Assembly (NCBI GenBank): GCA_945859605.1
Contig: OX243816.1
Coordinates: 32,595,675 to 32,659,674, forward strand
DNA length: 64,000 nt
Origin: Lumbricus rubellus
Taxonomy: Eukaryota > Annelida > Clitellata > Crassiclitellata > Lumbricidae
Reading direction: 5' to 3'
This document shows, in pieces, positions 23,693 through 34,433 of this stretch; position 1 is the stretch's first letter; every line of letters starts with the position of its first letter. Below the pieces are notes generated by a model. It did no database searches. It was not told where the DNA came from and worked only from the letters and a program-made list of their open reading frames with translations. The translations under genes were made by a program, and so were the position numbers.

Positions 23693-24312
23693 TTATAAGT
23701 AGTACTGCCTAATCAACATTCGACTACCAAACACATAATATGTGGGAGCCAAAGACATCTTGCTAAGAGTGTCCCATCGACCGTAGACTCCGGGAATCGG
23801 GGCCAAGTTTGACGTTGCGCATTTGTTGAACCACCAACCGCCCTGACCTGCGGCGCAGTTGCCAGTGCCATAGTATTTATCGTTATCGTTGTCGTACGTG
23901 GAGAAATTCATTCCGTTCGATATATAATCAGGACTCGAAGCGTTATTAAACGAATCGCCACCGTCTCCAAGGTAACCGGTGACGTTCAGCTTGTACCAGT
24001 TAGCTTCGTCTGCCAAATTAAAGGTATCAAACTCAGAGGAATACCATTTCCTGGTGGCGTTCGACTGGACTTCCACTCTCAACTTCCATCTCTCGGCTGT
24101 CATCAGTTGGTGGAGTTTCTCGTTTCCAAACCAGTAGTTTCCACTGACGTTTCCGAATCCATCTCTGTACTCACTCCAGTTGCGTTTGAAGGATATTGCG
24201 CTTGTTGGAACGTTTTGGTGAATGATTATCCAGCCGTTAATTTCTCTCGCTGGTATGGTATCTGGCATTCCGGGTATCGCGATGTTTGTATCAATGGCAA
24301 GAGCCTCAAAAT
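23693..24312 (-). CDS. G4 exon 4: fibrinogen-related domain and stop
   Basis: Terminal FReD exon after the acceptor ACCTTCACAG, phase 1. Landmarks: INGWIIIHQNV, W.EYRDGFGNVSG, YWFGNEKLHQL, LRVEVQSNATRKWYSSEF, TGYLGDGGDSFN, FSTYDNDNDK (calcium-site region), NCAAGQGGWWFNKC, MLIRQYYL stop. Compared with G5 and G6 it has extra residues between the DNDND motif and the first of its two cysteines. N-glycosylation sequons are present (NVS, NAT, NVT). Confidence 0.92.
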
Positions 24313-25295
24313 CTGTGAAGGTAAAAACGGAGAAACTTTCTACAGAACGTTTCCTCATGTGCGCTGAGCTACCATCGTTTTTTTATGTTATTTAAATAAT
24401 ACTAAGAGCATCAGTGCAGTTTGAAAGTAGTGAGGCAGTTCCGATAATTGTGATTATTCGAACTTTACGTTCTCCCGCTAATTGTTTAACAAAGCCGTAC
24501 CTAGGGGTGTTTTGGGGTGTTTGAACCATCCCATTGAAGCTTTCGGAATGAATGAATGAAATCAAGCAGGCCTAAAAATGAAATAATGAAGTTGCTACCA
24601 CATGATGTGAAAACTAGGCATGTACAGCGCATAATGTAGGCTATAATTGGCTAGAAGGCTATAAGAACTTTTAAGAGCTCACGACGCTTATATAGTCAGT
24701 TGATTCGGTTGCTTTGGGCTTGTTCGCGACCGAGAAACACCCCGGAAATAAAATCCTGGCTACGGCCTTGATTTTAAAGATTCAATTTGCGTCTTTGCAT
24801 TGTCTCCTATCATTGAGCGAATGCATTTTCAAGTTGTTTTGAAATCATCTTCAACTTCTGCTGCATACGAATAGCTCTTTTCAGCTTTGATTCTGATTAC
24901 CTTAAACTTATTGTTCGTGTATTCAGTACATAAAATTCTATTTTTAATATGCCTGCGCTTAAGGTTCAGGGGCTAAAGGCGAGTTTTTGAATTTTTAAAT
25001 ATTTTAAGTAGCCTATAATAAGACAGTGAGCGTTCTTCTTCCTGGATTTATTAAGCCAAGTGATCGTCCAAAGTCGCTTCAACTCGGACACCTTATTGCT
25101 GCATTTTAGGCTAACAAAAACTGTCTCAGCAGAGGTGTCTAGATTAACCACAGATCGGCACCAAGACTGTAACAGTGTAACACCCAGAGCGTGATAGGCT
25201 ATAGTCCGTTGCATATGGAATAGGTAAACAACATCGTTGGCTTCGTTAATTATACTTTTTAATTCTCATACACCGCAGAAATATATGAGCTTTAC

Positions 25296-25475
25296 CTGCG
25301 GGTGGGATGCAGCGTATCCAGGTGTGATTGGCAATAAAGCATCCGGTTTCTTCTGGATTAGATGTGATTGAAACACAGTTATTGTAGATAGCTCCGTGGA
25401 GAGAAAATGGAAAAGAACAACACTCGTCATGGACCATCTTAACTGAAGTTGTTGGAGGGGTCCAGGTTTTTATTT
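25296..25475 (-). CDS. G4 exon 3: fibronectin type II-like module
   Basis: A 180-nt exon, phase 1 to 1. It opens with a Thr/Pro-rich linker (IKTWTPPTTSVK), then CCSFPFSLHGAIYNNC, GC and WIRCIPPAG, five cysteines. Acceptor TATTTTCCAG, donor GCAG|GTAAAG. The linker is absent from subfamily I and could be O-glycosylated. Confidence 0.83.
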
Positions 25476-25779
25476 CTGGAAAATATCAAAGAACTGTTGT
25501 TTCCACGTAGGCCTACGTTCATATTTTACCATTATGCCTATCGACGCTTGGGCCTATCAATATCATCGTACCTTTCCGCTAAACAATGTTGGAAAATTAT
25601 TCAGTAAAAGTTTCTCAATTTCGTCGCTAAAATTGAAATCCTATAATAGCCCTACTCACCCCACTCCTACCAACAAAACTTTAGATCAGGCATTTCACAT
25701 CAGTGTCTGTTACGATCACTCAGGTTAAAATATCGAAAGCATCATAATATTATGGCGATTACCACAGCACACTAATTGT

Positions 25780-25992
25780 GGGGCGCGGTGGTGTATATTT
25801 GTAATGTTCGTTGCCCTGCAGCCGGAGGGTTGCCGGTTCGAATCCACCTCAAGCCGCCGCGTAGGGACCTTGAGCAAGTCCTTCTCTCGCAATTTGGTCG
25901 GGAGCTTCGGCGTGAAACTCCGATGCAGTGCCCTCGCTCTAGTGAGCAGCGTCTCTGAGTAGTGAGCTTGAAGGGACGCTGTGGAAATCGAG
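25780..25992 (+). mobile_element. tRNA-derived SINE (family A), shared with G5
   Basis: A plus-strand copy with GGGCGCGGTGGTGTA, B box GGTTCGAATCC and the same body. An orthologous copy lies in G5 intron 2 at 46112-46318 with the same left flank (CACAGCACACTAATTG). The insertion therefore predates the G4/G5 duplication. Confidence 0.8.
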
Positions 25993-26794
25993 AGATATAT
26001 AATCGGCTTATATTAGACTACCTTCGTGCAATTGGACATAAATTAAGTCTTCTAATCTGACGTTAAACATTTGCTACAAGAAGGCCTATAATTAGACTAC
26101 GTGATATACTTGAAAATTTAGGCCCATATAGGCCTAATGAATCTGGAAAACCGCTAACTTGAAGATCGCTCTTTAAGTAGGCCTATTTAGCGAAATCGAT
26201 TTTTGTGCAAGCTTATTATCGCTATGCAATTTTATTACGTCACGATGCAGTGCGTGCAATTGGTTTACTATCAGAAAGGCGAGTTCACAAAGGCGCCGAT
26301 CGTAAATGCATATAAAAAGTAGAGTGCCTGTATGAAAGAGCGCCGAACAAAAGAGCGCGGCAACAAAAAGATGACAATCGACAATCGACAAGGCAATCTG
26401 CATAGGCCTAAATATTGAAATGTGATGATATAACAATGGCACTTTATAATAACTACCTAATATAAATTTAGGCAAAAAGGTTATTTATAGGTTGAATTTT
26501 CTAATAAATTTAACTTTTGTGGTTGAAATGCAAGTGACTAACTAACGTTAGATTGCTACGAAGTTGAAATATCGTCCGAACTCCGAACAGAGTAAATATT
26601 TTTGGACCCAAATTTTTTTAGAATGTCACTTTTTTGGTTGGCGCGATGTTTTGATCGACGCCCTTTCAGACAGAAAGGTCTTTATTATATTGAACTCGCA
26701 TAGATTTTAGTGGTTGCCCATTCGAAGTCGACCTCTGATAAAATACTGGTACAAGTCCGAATGACCAGTTTAAAAAAACAGTATGGGTCATTTC

Positions 26795-26902
26795 CATCAT
26801 CATCGTCCATCATCATCATCATCATCATCACTATCATTATCATCATCAGCAACAACAACAACGACATCATCATCGTCATCATTCTTATTTTTATTCATAT
26901 CG

Positions 26903-26936
<34 letters not shown>

Positions 26937-26965
26937 CATCATCATCATAATCATCATCATTATTA
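26795..26965. repeat. (ATC)n/(ATT)n microsatellite, G4 intron 1-2 boundary region
   Basis: Compound tract ending 16 bp from the G4 microexon. The same compound tract sits at the same place in G5 (47143-47425) and G6 (57680-57842), so it predates the duplications. Confidence 0.9.
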
Positions 26966-26980
26966 TTGATGTTATATTAC

Positions 26981-27017
26981 CCTGAAGAGTTGCACAATTT
27001 CCGAAAAATTTCTTGGC
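26981..27017 (-). CDS. G4 exon 2: 37-nt microexon
   Basis: Reads AKKFFGNCATLQ plus one base. Acceptor TTTTTATTCAG, donor CAGG|GTAATA. Same length, phase and cysteine position (residue 8) as the subfamily I microexon despite little other identity. It is conserved almost base for base in G5 and G6, while the flanking intron is microsatellite. Confidence 0.87.
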
Positions 27018-27053
27018 CTGAATAAAAAATTAACAACACAATTAAACATTGAC

Positions 27054-27331
27054 ATGATGCAGAGAATAATCCAGAGGAAACTGGGTCTGTTCGGTCACAT
27101 ATGCCGAATGAGCAACGACAGAAAAATAAAGACATTGGTGTTTGGATTGATGGACGGGCGAAACAAAAGAGGGCGACCACATAAAGAATGGGCGGATGAT
27201 TTAATAGACTGGTGCGGAACATCATTGCAAGAGCTGAGCCACATCGCACTGGAAAGAGAACTGTGGAAGAATATGGTGAAAATGGCGTCAGACACCTACG
27301 GGCGATGAGCTCACGGTTTATGATGATGATG
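27054..27331 (+). mobile_element. LINE 3' fragment in G4 intron 1
   Basis: Encodes MQRIIQRKLGLFGHICRMSN, then RGRPHKEWADDLIDWC and LERELWKNMV, typical of the C-terminus of endonuclease/reverse-transcriptase LINEs, and ends in (TGATGA)n. The G5 and G6 introns lack it at the homologous point (after AAACATTGAC). No clear target duplication; about nine target bases appear to be missing. Confidence 0.72.
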
Positions 27332-27592
27332 AAATCGCTGTCTCTGAGCCAGCCAGTCAAAAAAGCGAGTTTGAATGATTCGCACGCCACAGGCTAACAT
27401 TCTTAAAATCTACGCATGCGAATTTGTAGCGCGACTGTTTTCAGATCTCACTTTACTTTAAATCCCGAGTTATGAACATTTAAATTTCGATGCGGTAGAA
27501 TCGGGCTGATAACGCTTAAACGCTGCAACTAGGACGCCAATAAAATAATTATTTCCATTGCTATTGACGTCATTCTTCGCCGATGCGCAGCC

Positions 27593-27971
27593 CATGGGCG
27601 CTCGCATAAATTTTTGCAGGAGGGGCAAACGACGGTGGTCAAGGTTAAAACAATTGTAGCAAGAGGTAAAAATGCAAAAGCGGGGGAGTTAGGAACATGC
27701 CTGGGTATTGTTCAAAGAGGTTTCTTGATATGAATGTCTCAGTTTCACTTTTTAAAATTTCTAGTAGACCTATGAATTGTTTCTTTTTGCAAAGAAATTT
27801 AAGAAATGTGTTTAAAAAATCGAAAAGTATTCGTTAAAAATAGGTTTTTAATTCTCTAATGCAAAGAAATTTGTTATAAACCCAGAAGTTGGCCTAAAAG
27901 TGAGAAAAATAGGTTTTGATTTACCAGGGTGGGCAAGTGCCCCCTCTTGCCCCTATGTGCGGGCTCCCATG
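27593..27971. mobile_element. MITE, CATGGGCGC family
   Basis: CATGGGCGCTCGCA...TGCGGGCTCCCATG ends and an interior closely matching 44599-44951 (TTTTTGCAGGAGGGGCAAA, GGGCAAGTGCCCCC). No clear target duplication. In G4 intron 1. Confidence 0.75.
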
Positions 27972-28169
27972 TCCACAGCTTGCGATTTTAGAAATTTTCT
28001 CGGGACAGACATGCACACCAACTTTCAGAAATATAGGCCTAACACAATGTCACACGTATTAATGTGCATTGATATTTGAGGCAGCCACAGAACATGCTCA
28101 TTTGCAAAAGTTGTTTAAAGTTTTAAATTCAATCGTGATTCGTATAGGCCTACATGCAGCCTAGGAACC

Positions 28170-28677
28170 TGTAAGCGTATTTAATGTAGGCCTAGTACAG
28201 CGGCCAGTCGATTGTGTGTACGTCAGCGACGAAACGGGCCAGAGTGCACAGCTGCGTTTAGGCGCGCGATTTGAGACGACTGTCTGGACGACTGTCTGGA
28301 CGACTGTCTGGAAGACGGCGGATTGAGAGAAAGAATGAGCGTCTGAGGAATGAGTCACGAGTTTAGGCTGTGATAAGTGTAGTAGGAGTTGCTGTTTAGT
28401 TGTAGTAGAGAAGAGTCGTTGTTGCTATGATAATGCAAGGATAGACATTATCGTGTCGTTGCTGCTGTTTCATCTTTACGTTGGATTTGATTATAATATA
28501 CTTTGGAAACCTATCGTCGTTGTTGTCGAGGGAAAACAAGGAATTCCTGTAGAACTTTAACTAGACCGTAGATTCAAGTCAGTTAAGTCCTTAGGGATAG
28601 GCTTAGGCTGCTTAAGAACGATATTAAAAAGCTACCGAGGAGACTGGAGGTCAACGCAGAGAAAGAAGGCGGTGACA
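28170..28677 (+). repeat. 5' LTR of the deleted element
   Basis: A 508-bp LTR containing three direct copies of GACGACTGTCTG near 28275-28315 and ending CGGTGACA. It lacks an 8-bp insertion found in the 3' LTR. Confidence 0.92.
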
Positions 28678-28679
28678 TT

Positions 28680-28697
28680 TGGTGGCAGCGGTGGGAT
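28680..28697 (+). promoter_or_regulatory. Primer binding site, tRNA-Leu type
   Basis: TGGTGGCAGCGGTGGGAT lies two bases inside the 5' LTR. From memory it is complementary to the 3' end of animal tRNA-Leu(AAG) including CCA. Leu priming is plausible for this group. A tRNA search of the host genome would settle it. Confidence 0.65.
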
Positions 28698-28845
28698 ACT
28701 GATCCATACTGGGATACTGATCCATACTGGGATACTGATCCATACTGGGATACTGATCCATACTGGGATAGGCCTACTGATCCATACTGGGATACTGATC
28801 CATACTGGGATACTGATCCATACTGGGATACTGATCCATACTGAT
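28693..28845 (+). repeat. 18-bp leader tandem repeat, deleted element
   Basis: About eight copies of GGGATACTGATCCATACT directly overlapping the end of the primer binding site; one unit carries a small TAGGCCTA-like insertion. It precedes gag and is noncoding. Confidence 0.9.
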
Positions 28846-29184
28846 TGATACTTATCTGCGGATGTTTGATATTTCTGAGGACGCTGGTATTCTCATTTGG
28901 AACACGGAGACTACGGAACGGAAATATCTTATCTCAGCTACGGTGATATTTATTCATACTACGGAACGGAAATATCTTATCTCAACTACGGTGATATTCA
29001 TATTCAAGGAACTGATGCTAATTTCTTATCGCAACTTCGGACGCTGTGAAATTATTCGACGTCGATTCAACGAGTCATCGATTATCTATACGACGGTGAG
29101 AAACGACAACTCAACGACTGAAAGGTAGGAAAAACTTGCTTGTCTATAAAAGAAGCAATAGCAACAGTGAAGTAAAGAAGTAAG

Positions 29185-31974
29185 ATGGAGAAACTTACAG
29201 AACAAAAGCAAGCAGCTATTAAAAAGATGGCATCGGAGAGAATAGTGAAATTATTAATCGAAGCAGGCCTTGACGCAGAAGAAGTCGGACAGATGTCGAG
29301 GGAACATTTGATGAGATCTTTGGCGGAGGTTTGGGCGAAAGACGCGGAAGAAGAGGGTGCGGTTGGTGGTGCTGAAGGAAAGCCAATTGAGAAGCCACAG
29401 GCACCGATGTCTATGGAGGCGTTGCTGCAATTCATGATGATGAGAGAGGAGCAACGAGCAGAGAAAGAAGAACAACGTAGACACGAGGAAAAGGAGAAAG
29501 AAGAGCGACGCAGGCAAGAAGAGAAAGAAAAAGAAGAACAGCGCAGACAGGAAGAGAAAGAGCGGAAACAAGAGGAGAAAGAGAAAGAAGAGCAGCGCAG
29601 ACAAGAAAAGAAAGAACGTAAACAAGAGGAGAAAAAAGAGCAGAAAAAGCAGAAAAGATTAGACAACAGGAGATAGATATGCAGAAGCAGCAGTTCCAGA
29701 TGCAATTAGAACAAATGAGAATAGATCGTGACGAAGCAGAACGAAGAAGGATGGAGTTAATGATAGAATACGAAAAAGCAAGAAAAAGCGATGAAGAAAT
29801 ACGAAAACAGCAGATAGAGGACAAAAAGGCTCGTGAGGAAGAAAAGGAGAAGATGCGTTTACAAGAACTGCAAAGAGCCGAAGAGATTCGACAGGAAGAA
29901 TTCCAAGCCGAAAAAGATAATTTGGAAAAAGCAGGAAAGAGAAAGAGAAGAGCAGATGCAGTTAGAACAAAAGAAACTTGCTATCAAGGAGGCTCAACTC
30001 CAAGAAATGACTATGGAAAAGGAGGAACGCAGAAAGCAGTTAGAATTGTTGCAGCAGAAAATAGAACAAGAAGAACTGCGTAGGATAGAAGATCAGGATC
30101 GACTGAAGAAGAGAGACGAAGACGATAGAAGACGTCGTGAGGAATCAGAACAAAATAGGCTCAGAGAAAGTGAGACAATGGTGTCAAAGATTAAGAAGAT
30201 TGGTGATGCAATGAAACATGTGTTACCGAAGATGCCGTATGATATGATGGAAGTGCCATTATATTTCGAGACAGTGGAAAATGCATTCAATAGTTTTGCT
30301 GTGGAACAACAATATTGGGTGAAATTGTTATTGCCACTTATGACACCGAGAGCGCGTACTGTATTGAACCGTGTAGCTTTGGATGATATAGACAAGTACG
30401 ATGTGGTGAAAGAGCATTTATTGAAAGAATTCAAGTTAACGGCTCGTGAGTACAGATCAAGATTTGCGGATGCCAAGAAAACTGTGGAGGAAACGTATAC
30501 GATGTTTACGGCAAGATTGAAGAATCTGTTGAATTATTATGTCAGAAGTAGACGAGTGGGCAAAGTCTACGAGAAGCTGTTTGATTTGTTAGTGGCGGAT
30601 AAGCTGAAAGAATGTTTACCACCAGGTCCACTACAGTTTGTCTTAGCGAAAGAGGGTACAGAATGCTTGGAAGCTAGTAACGTTGCAGACCTCGCAGACA
30701 TACATGTAAACAATCGAATTGGTGTAATGTTTCAAGACAAACCAAAATATGATTCCTGAGGCAATAGTCCAAAGCAAACCGAGTGGAACAGCAATAACAA
30801 AGAAACTGGAAGCCAATCCAAAAGTAATGATGTAAAGAAAGATAATTTCGCTGGAAAGCAGTGGTGGCAAGATAAAAAACAGTCAACGTGGGACAGACAA
30901 GCCTACAATCGAACTCCACCGATGGGACGCCCAACGGAAGGCAATACAGAATACAATCCGTACAACAAGTGGGAGAACCATGAGCAAAGAGGTTTTGTCA
31001 AGAAACGTTGCCACAACTGTCAGTCAGACAAACATCTAATAAAACACTGCCAAGCACCAGGAGCGGCAAATCTGAGAAAGAGCTTTAGTAAGAGTGCAGA
31101 AAATCTGAGAGTAAACCAGATCCAAGTAATGAATGCACCTTATGATCTAGAAGAACATGATGACCGAGAAACGAAAATAAAGTCAGTGATGAAGTGTACA
31201 CCACGGTTTATAATACAAAGTAAAGATGATTTTTCACTCATAAAGAAGATTGCATTGCAACATGTAACTGTAGAAATACGTGGGAACGATAACATTGGTC
31301 GCCCTGTACAAGTTCAAGCATTAGTTGACTCGGGAACAGAGATACCAGTGATCAACGAGGAACTACTGAAAGGAGCGATAGTAGAAGAAATTGGCCGAGT
31401 ACATTTGCAATGTATGGTTGGAGAGCCTATTCCAGCTAAGTTAGTGAAGATTGATGTGAGGATGAGTGGTCAGACAGTAGGAGAAGATGTGAAGGACAGG
31501 TAAATAAAAATTGCGCCATATTTGACGTTGGTGTGTGCCAGCATTTCAGCAGAACTGTGTAAAGAAAATCCAGAAAAGTTCCTGCTACATCCAGAGATAA
31601 TTGCAGAACTGAAAGAGATTCCACCAGTCAGTGTATTGCAAGGAGAACTACAAGCGAACGTGACTACAAGAGCACAGAGTCGGAGAACAGAAGTCGAAGA
31701 CGAAGAAGAGGAACAGCTAAATGAAAGTTTGCTAGACGATGACACTGTAAGCGAAGATGAAAACAGTATTCAACAAGAAGAAGGAATAACATCCGAGAAC
31801 AATGAAAACGAAGAAGAGATGGCTGCATGTGAACGAAATGATAGTGAAGATTCGGAGAGCGATATGGAAATTGGTGAGAACATGAGGGAATTGTTTATGG
31901 AGGATACGAATGATGAAAGACAATTGGAGGATGCAAAGAAATTGGAGAAGCAAGAACAATGTGCCAGCCAATAG
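29185..31974 (+). pseudogene. Degenerate gag-protease of the deleted element
   Basis: Homologous to residues 1 to about 915 of the intact polyprotein. The frame starts with MEKLTEQKQAAIKK at 29185. It shifts near 29670 and again near 29930, and is interrupted by TGA near 30757 (Trp in the intact copy) and TAA at 31501. The coiled coil, the capsid-like VKEHLLKEFKLTAREYRSRF, the CCHC knuckle CHNCQSDKHLIKHC (about 31009-31050) and the protease motif ALVDSGTE (about 31318) are still visible. It cannot make a full Gag. Confidence 0.88.
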
Positions 31975-32855
31975 AACAAGAAAGCAAAATATAAAGAATT
32001 CGAATTTGGAGAAAGCGTCGACGTACTACATCCAACGTCAACCAACAGATTGATCTCATGATGGCATGGTCCATATACTGTTCTACAAAGAAGATCCAAA
32101 TATTCATATCTCGTGGACATGAATGAAAATGGTCGACGAATTATTCATGCCAACAAAATGAGAAAGTTCATCACAAGAACATTATCGTGTGGTCTTATCG
32201 AGGAAGAGGACGACGAATTCGGATCAGTGGTAGAAATACCGCTGAAAGACGATTATTCAGAGACGAAACAGAAATCACTTCAAGTGGATGATAAACCAAT
32301 GAGCGCTTTAGCGATCAAAATGTCTAATCAAATACTGTATGCAATTAACCGTATGAAAGGATATTGAAGTACATTTTGATAATTGTCCTAATCATTTGAA
32401 TGGACATTCTTTTAAGACATTTAGAATTGTTTCTGAAACAGATCTGATTGCATAATGTGATTTTATATAAGTTTGAGGTTGGTAAACCATTTGATTTATA
32501 TTGTGTTAACAGAGATTTTGCTGTGGGAGCTGTATTGTCACAGGAGGACAGTGAATGGACAAAACGTCCCGTTTCATTTATCAATCAGAAACTGACAGAT
32601 ACACAGAGGAGATGGGCGACGAGTGAGAAGGAAGCCTATGCAATCATATGGGCTTTAAACAAATTGAAAGAACCAATAATAATTTCTAAGATAAATATAT
32701 TTACAGATCATAATCCTTTAGTTTATTTGACTGAATCAATGTCAAAACCTGTTAAGTTAGTCAGATGGTCATTATCATTACAAAATTTTGACATTCTATT
32801 GAACTATAAGAAAGGAAAGCTGAATGTAGTAGCTGACTGTTTATCTAGATTGTAG
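31975..32855 (+). pseudogene. Deletion-fused pol remnant of the deleted element
   Basis: Near 31970 the sequence jumps from the post-protease acidic region (...AKKLEKQEQ) to the region just after integrase (KEFEFGESVDVLHPTSTN), so the whole integrase core is missing. A second deletion near 32290-32460 removes most of RT, keeping only a short stretch matching KHLELFLKQI. The RNase H part (32448-32855) is open but has lost the first catalytic Asp (YCVNRDF in place of YCDSSDF). Confidence 0.85.
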
Positions 32856-32969
32856 TGTAAGATATTTTATGATGCATTTAGTGTAAGAATTGTTGGTATT
32901 GTATAACTAATGGACGTTCGCTAATTTTTAAAGATAATTAGCTCTCTTTAAAAGAAAGGAAAGAGGTAA

Positions 32970-33485
32970 TGTAAGCGTATTTTATGTAGGCCTAGTACAG
33001 CGGCCAGTCGATTGTGTGTACGTCAGCGACGAAACGGGCCAGAGTGCACAGCTGCGTTTAGGCGCGCGGTTTGAGACGACTGTCTGGACGACTGTCTGGA
33101 CGACTGTCTGGAAGACGGCGGATTGAGAGAAAGAATGAGCGTCTGAGGAATGAGTCACGAGTTTAGGCTGTGATAAGTGTAGTAGGAGTTGCTGTTTAGT
33201 TGTAGTAGAGAAGAGTCGTTGTTGCTATGATAAATTGATAATGCAAGGATAGACATTATCGTGTTGTTGCTGCTGTTTCATTTTTACGTTGGATTTGATT
33301 ATAATATACTTTGAAAACCTATCGTCGTTGTTGTCGAGGGAAAACAAGGAATTCCTGTAGAACTTTAACTAGACCGTAGATTCAAGTCAGTTAAGTCCTT
33401 AGGGATAGGCTTAGGCTGCTTAAGAACGATATTAAAAAGCTACCGAGGAGACTGGAGGTCAACGCAGAGGAAGAAGGCGGTGACA
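32970..33485 (+). repeat. 3' LTR of the deleted element
   Basis: A 516-bp LTR preceded by the polypurine tract AAAAGAAAGGAAAGAGG (32951-32967). It is followed by GAACC, the right target duplication. Confidence 0.92.
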
Positions 33486-33644
33486 GAACCATTAAAAAAT
33501 AATCAAAATCTTAATTTCGTTGTAATGTGTTTGAGCGATATATTTTCTATGTGCGGATTGCGTGGTACTAAATATTAATACAATTGCGTTATTTCGTAGT
33601 AGGGCCTTATCGACTCATTACTGTGTTCAAGAGTGAAATCGCAC

Positions 33645-34001
33645 CTGAAAATATTGGCAGGTTGTACTGTTGACGAAGTTGATCGGAGTGTAGTAATAGA
33701 ACTGGCATTGGTTCCCTGTCGCATCATAGTTAAAACCAGTGCAGTTCTGATCCTCTTGGCACTTCCAGGAGCAAAGGACGGGCGATGGAAGACATCCTCC
33801 TCCTGATGCAGAGCCTGGAAATATAGTAGAGACATCTTCCACGGGTAGAACTTCGGAAGGTGGGTCAACGGAACAGAAGACCGTCGTTCCACTTTTATAA
33901 GCCGCTCTCGTGAATTGTGTGTTCAGCAATTCAGTAGTAGATGCTGCCTGAACCACGAACCACAGCATCAGCATTGAGACTGAACGCTGCGTGTCAGCCA
34001 T
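33645..34001 (-). CDS. G4 exon 1: signal peptide + PAN/Apple-like domain
   Basis: G4 is a complete subfamily II gene (33645-34001, 26981-27017, 25296-25475, 23693-24312; 1194 nt coding, about 397 aa). The ATG is at 34001 (MADTQRSVSMLMLWFVVQAAS, signal peptide); the in-frame codon 18 nt upstream is TTG and is not used. The PAN/Apple-like domain has seven cysteines, with CTGFNYDATGNQCQFYYY and STTCQYFQ. Donor CAG|GTGCGA, phase 0. Intron 1 is 6.6 kb because an LTR retrotransposon sits at 28170-33485. The coding exons are intact, so the gene may still be functional if the intron is spliced. Confidence 0.88.
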
Positions 34002-34433
34002 TCTGTATCGTATCTTCAACTATTAAATCTGATTTAAAGCCTGTAAAACACGAGCATGGAGATCAGTAAATCTGGAATAGTACACTGAAATTGTTGTCAT
34101 CTTGCTTCACGACATAGGCTATGTTGTGTTGTTCGTACGTTACCAACTCTTCGCGTCTATGCCTGGTTGACTTCAACAAAGCAGTAGCACTTCTGGATGA
34201 TCGATAAGTAGGCCTGCAAGATTTGGAAAAAGCGAAGTGGATCGCTTTTGTCACGCTCAGAAAAATGTGTTACAGCATGTCATGTCATTTCGTCATCGTC
34301 GCTTAGCAACGGTTGGCTGCTTGAATGAATCCGCGCTGCACAATGCTGTCTTTAACAGCACTCTACCATACAAGCGCTGCCGGAAGCTTTCCGCTCAGCA
34401 CAATGTGGATAATCAGACAACGACGTGAACGGC

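Larger units (their letters stand above)
28170..33485 (+). mobile_element. Internally deleted Gmr1-type LTR retrotransposon in G4 intron 1
   Basis: A 5.3-kb plus-strand element with LTRs of 508 and 516 bp (TGTAAG...GTGACA) and a 5-bp target duplication GAACC (28165-28169 and 33486-33490). The empty paralogous site is in G5 intron 1 near 50030-50045. It is related to the intact element in gag, protease and RNase H but lacks nearly all of integrase and most of RT. Gag carries frameshifts and stops. The LTRs differ at about six positions plus one 8-bp indel, so the insertion is young even though the coding part is dead, implying mobilisation in trans. Antisense to G4. Confidence 0.92.

Noticed and set aside
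25790..25860. tRNA gene candidate (A and B box present)
   Set aside because: The acceptor stem and anticodon arm do not close and a SINE body follows; the same sequence recurs in at least four places. Called as SINE. The same applies at 15930-16003, 46120-46175 and 49740-49810.
26710..26985. Long frames over (ATC)n tracts, also at 47064-47585 and 57568-57901
   Set aside because: Poly-Ile, poly-Ser, poly-His or poly-Asp translations are microsatellite artefacts in introns.
28693..28845. Regular 18-bp repeats reminiscent of a CRISPR array
   Set aside because: There are no unique spacers; units are contiguous. It lies inside a eukaryotic LTR element next to the primer binding site.
29219..29824. 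Minus-strand frames rich in Phe, Leu and Ser over gag
   Set aside because: Antisense of a Glu/Lys-rich coiled coil; a compositional artefact.
34001..34019. Extended start for G4 and G5 exon 1 (six more residues)
   Set aside because: The upstream codon is TTG. The ATG at 34001 (and 50554) gives the same 357-nt exon as G6.
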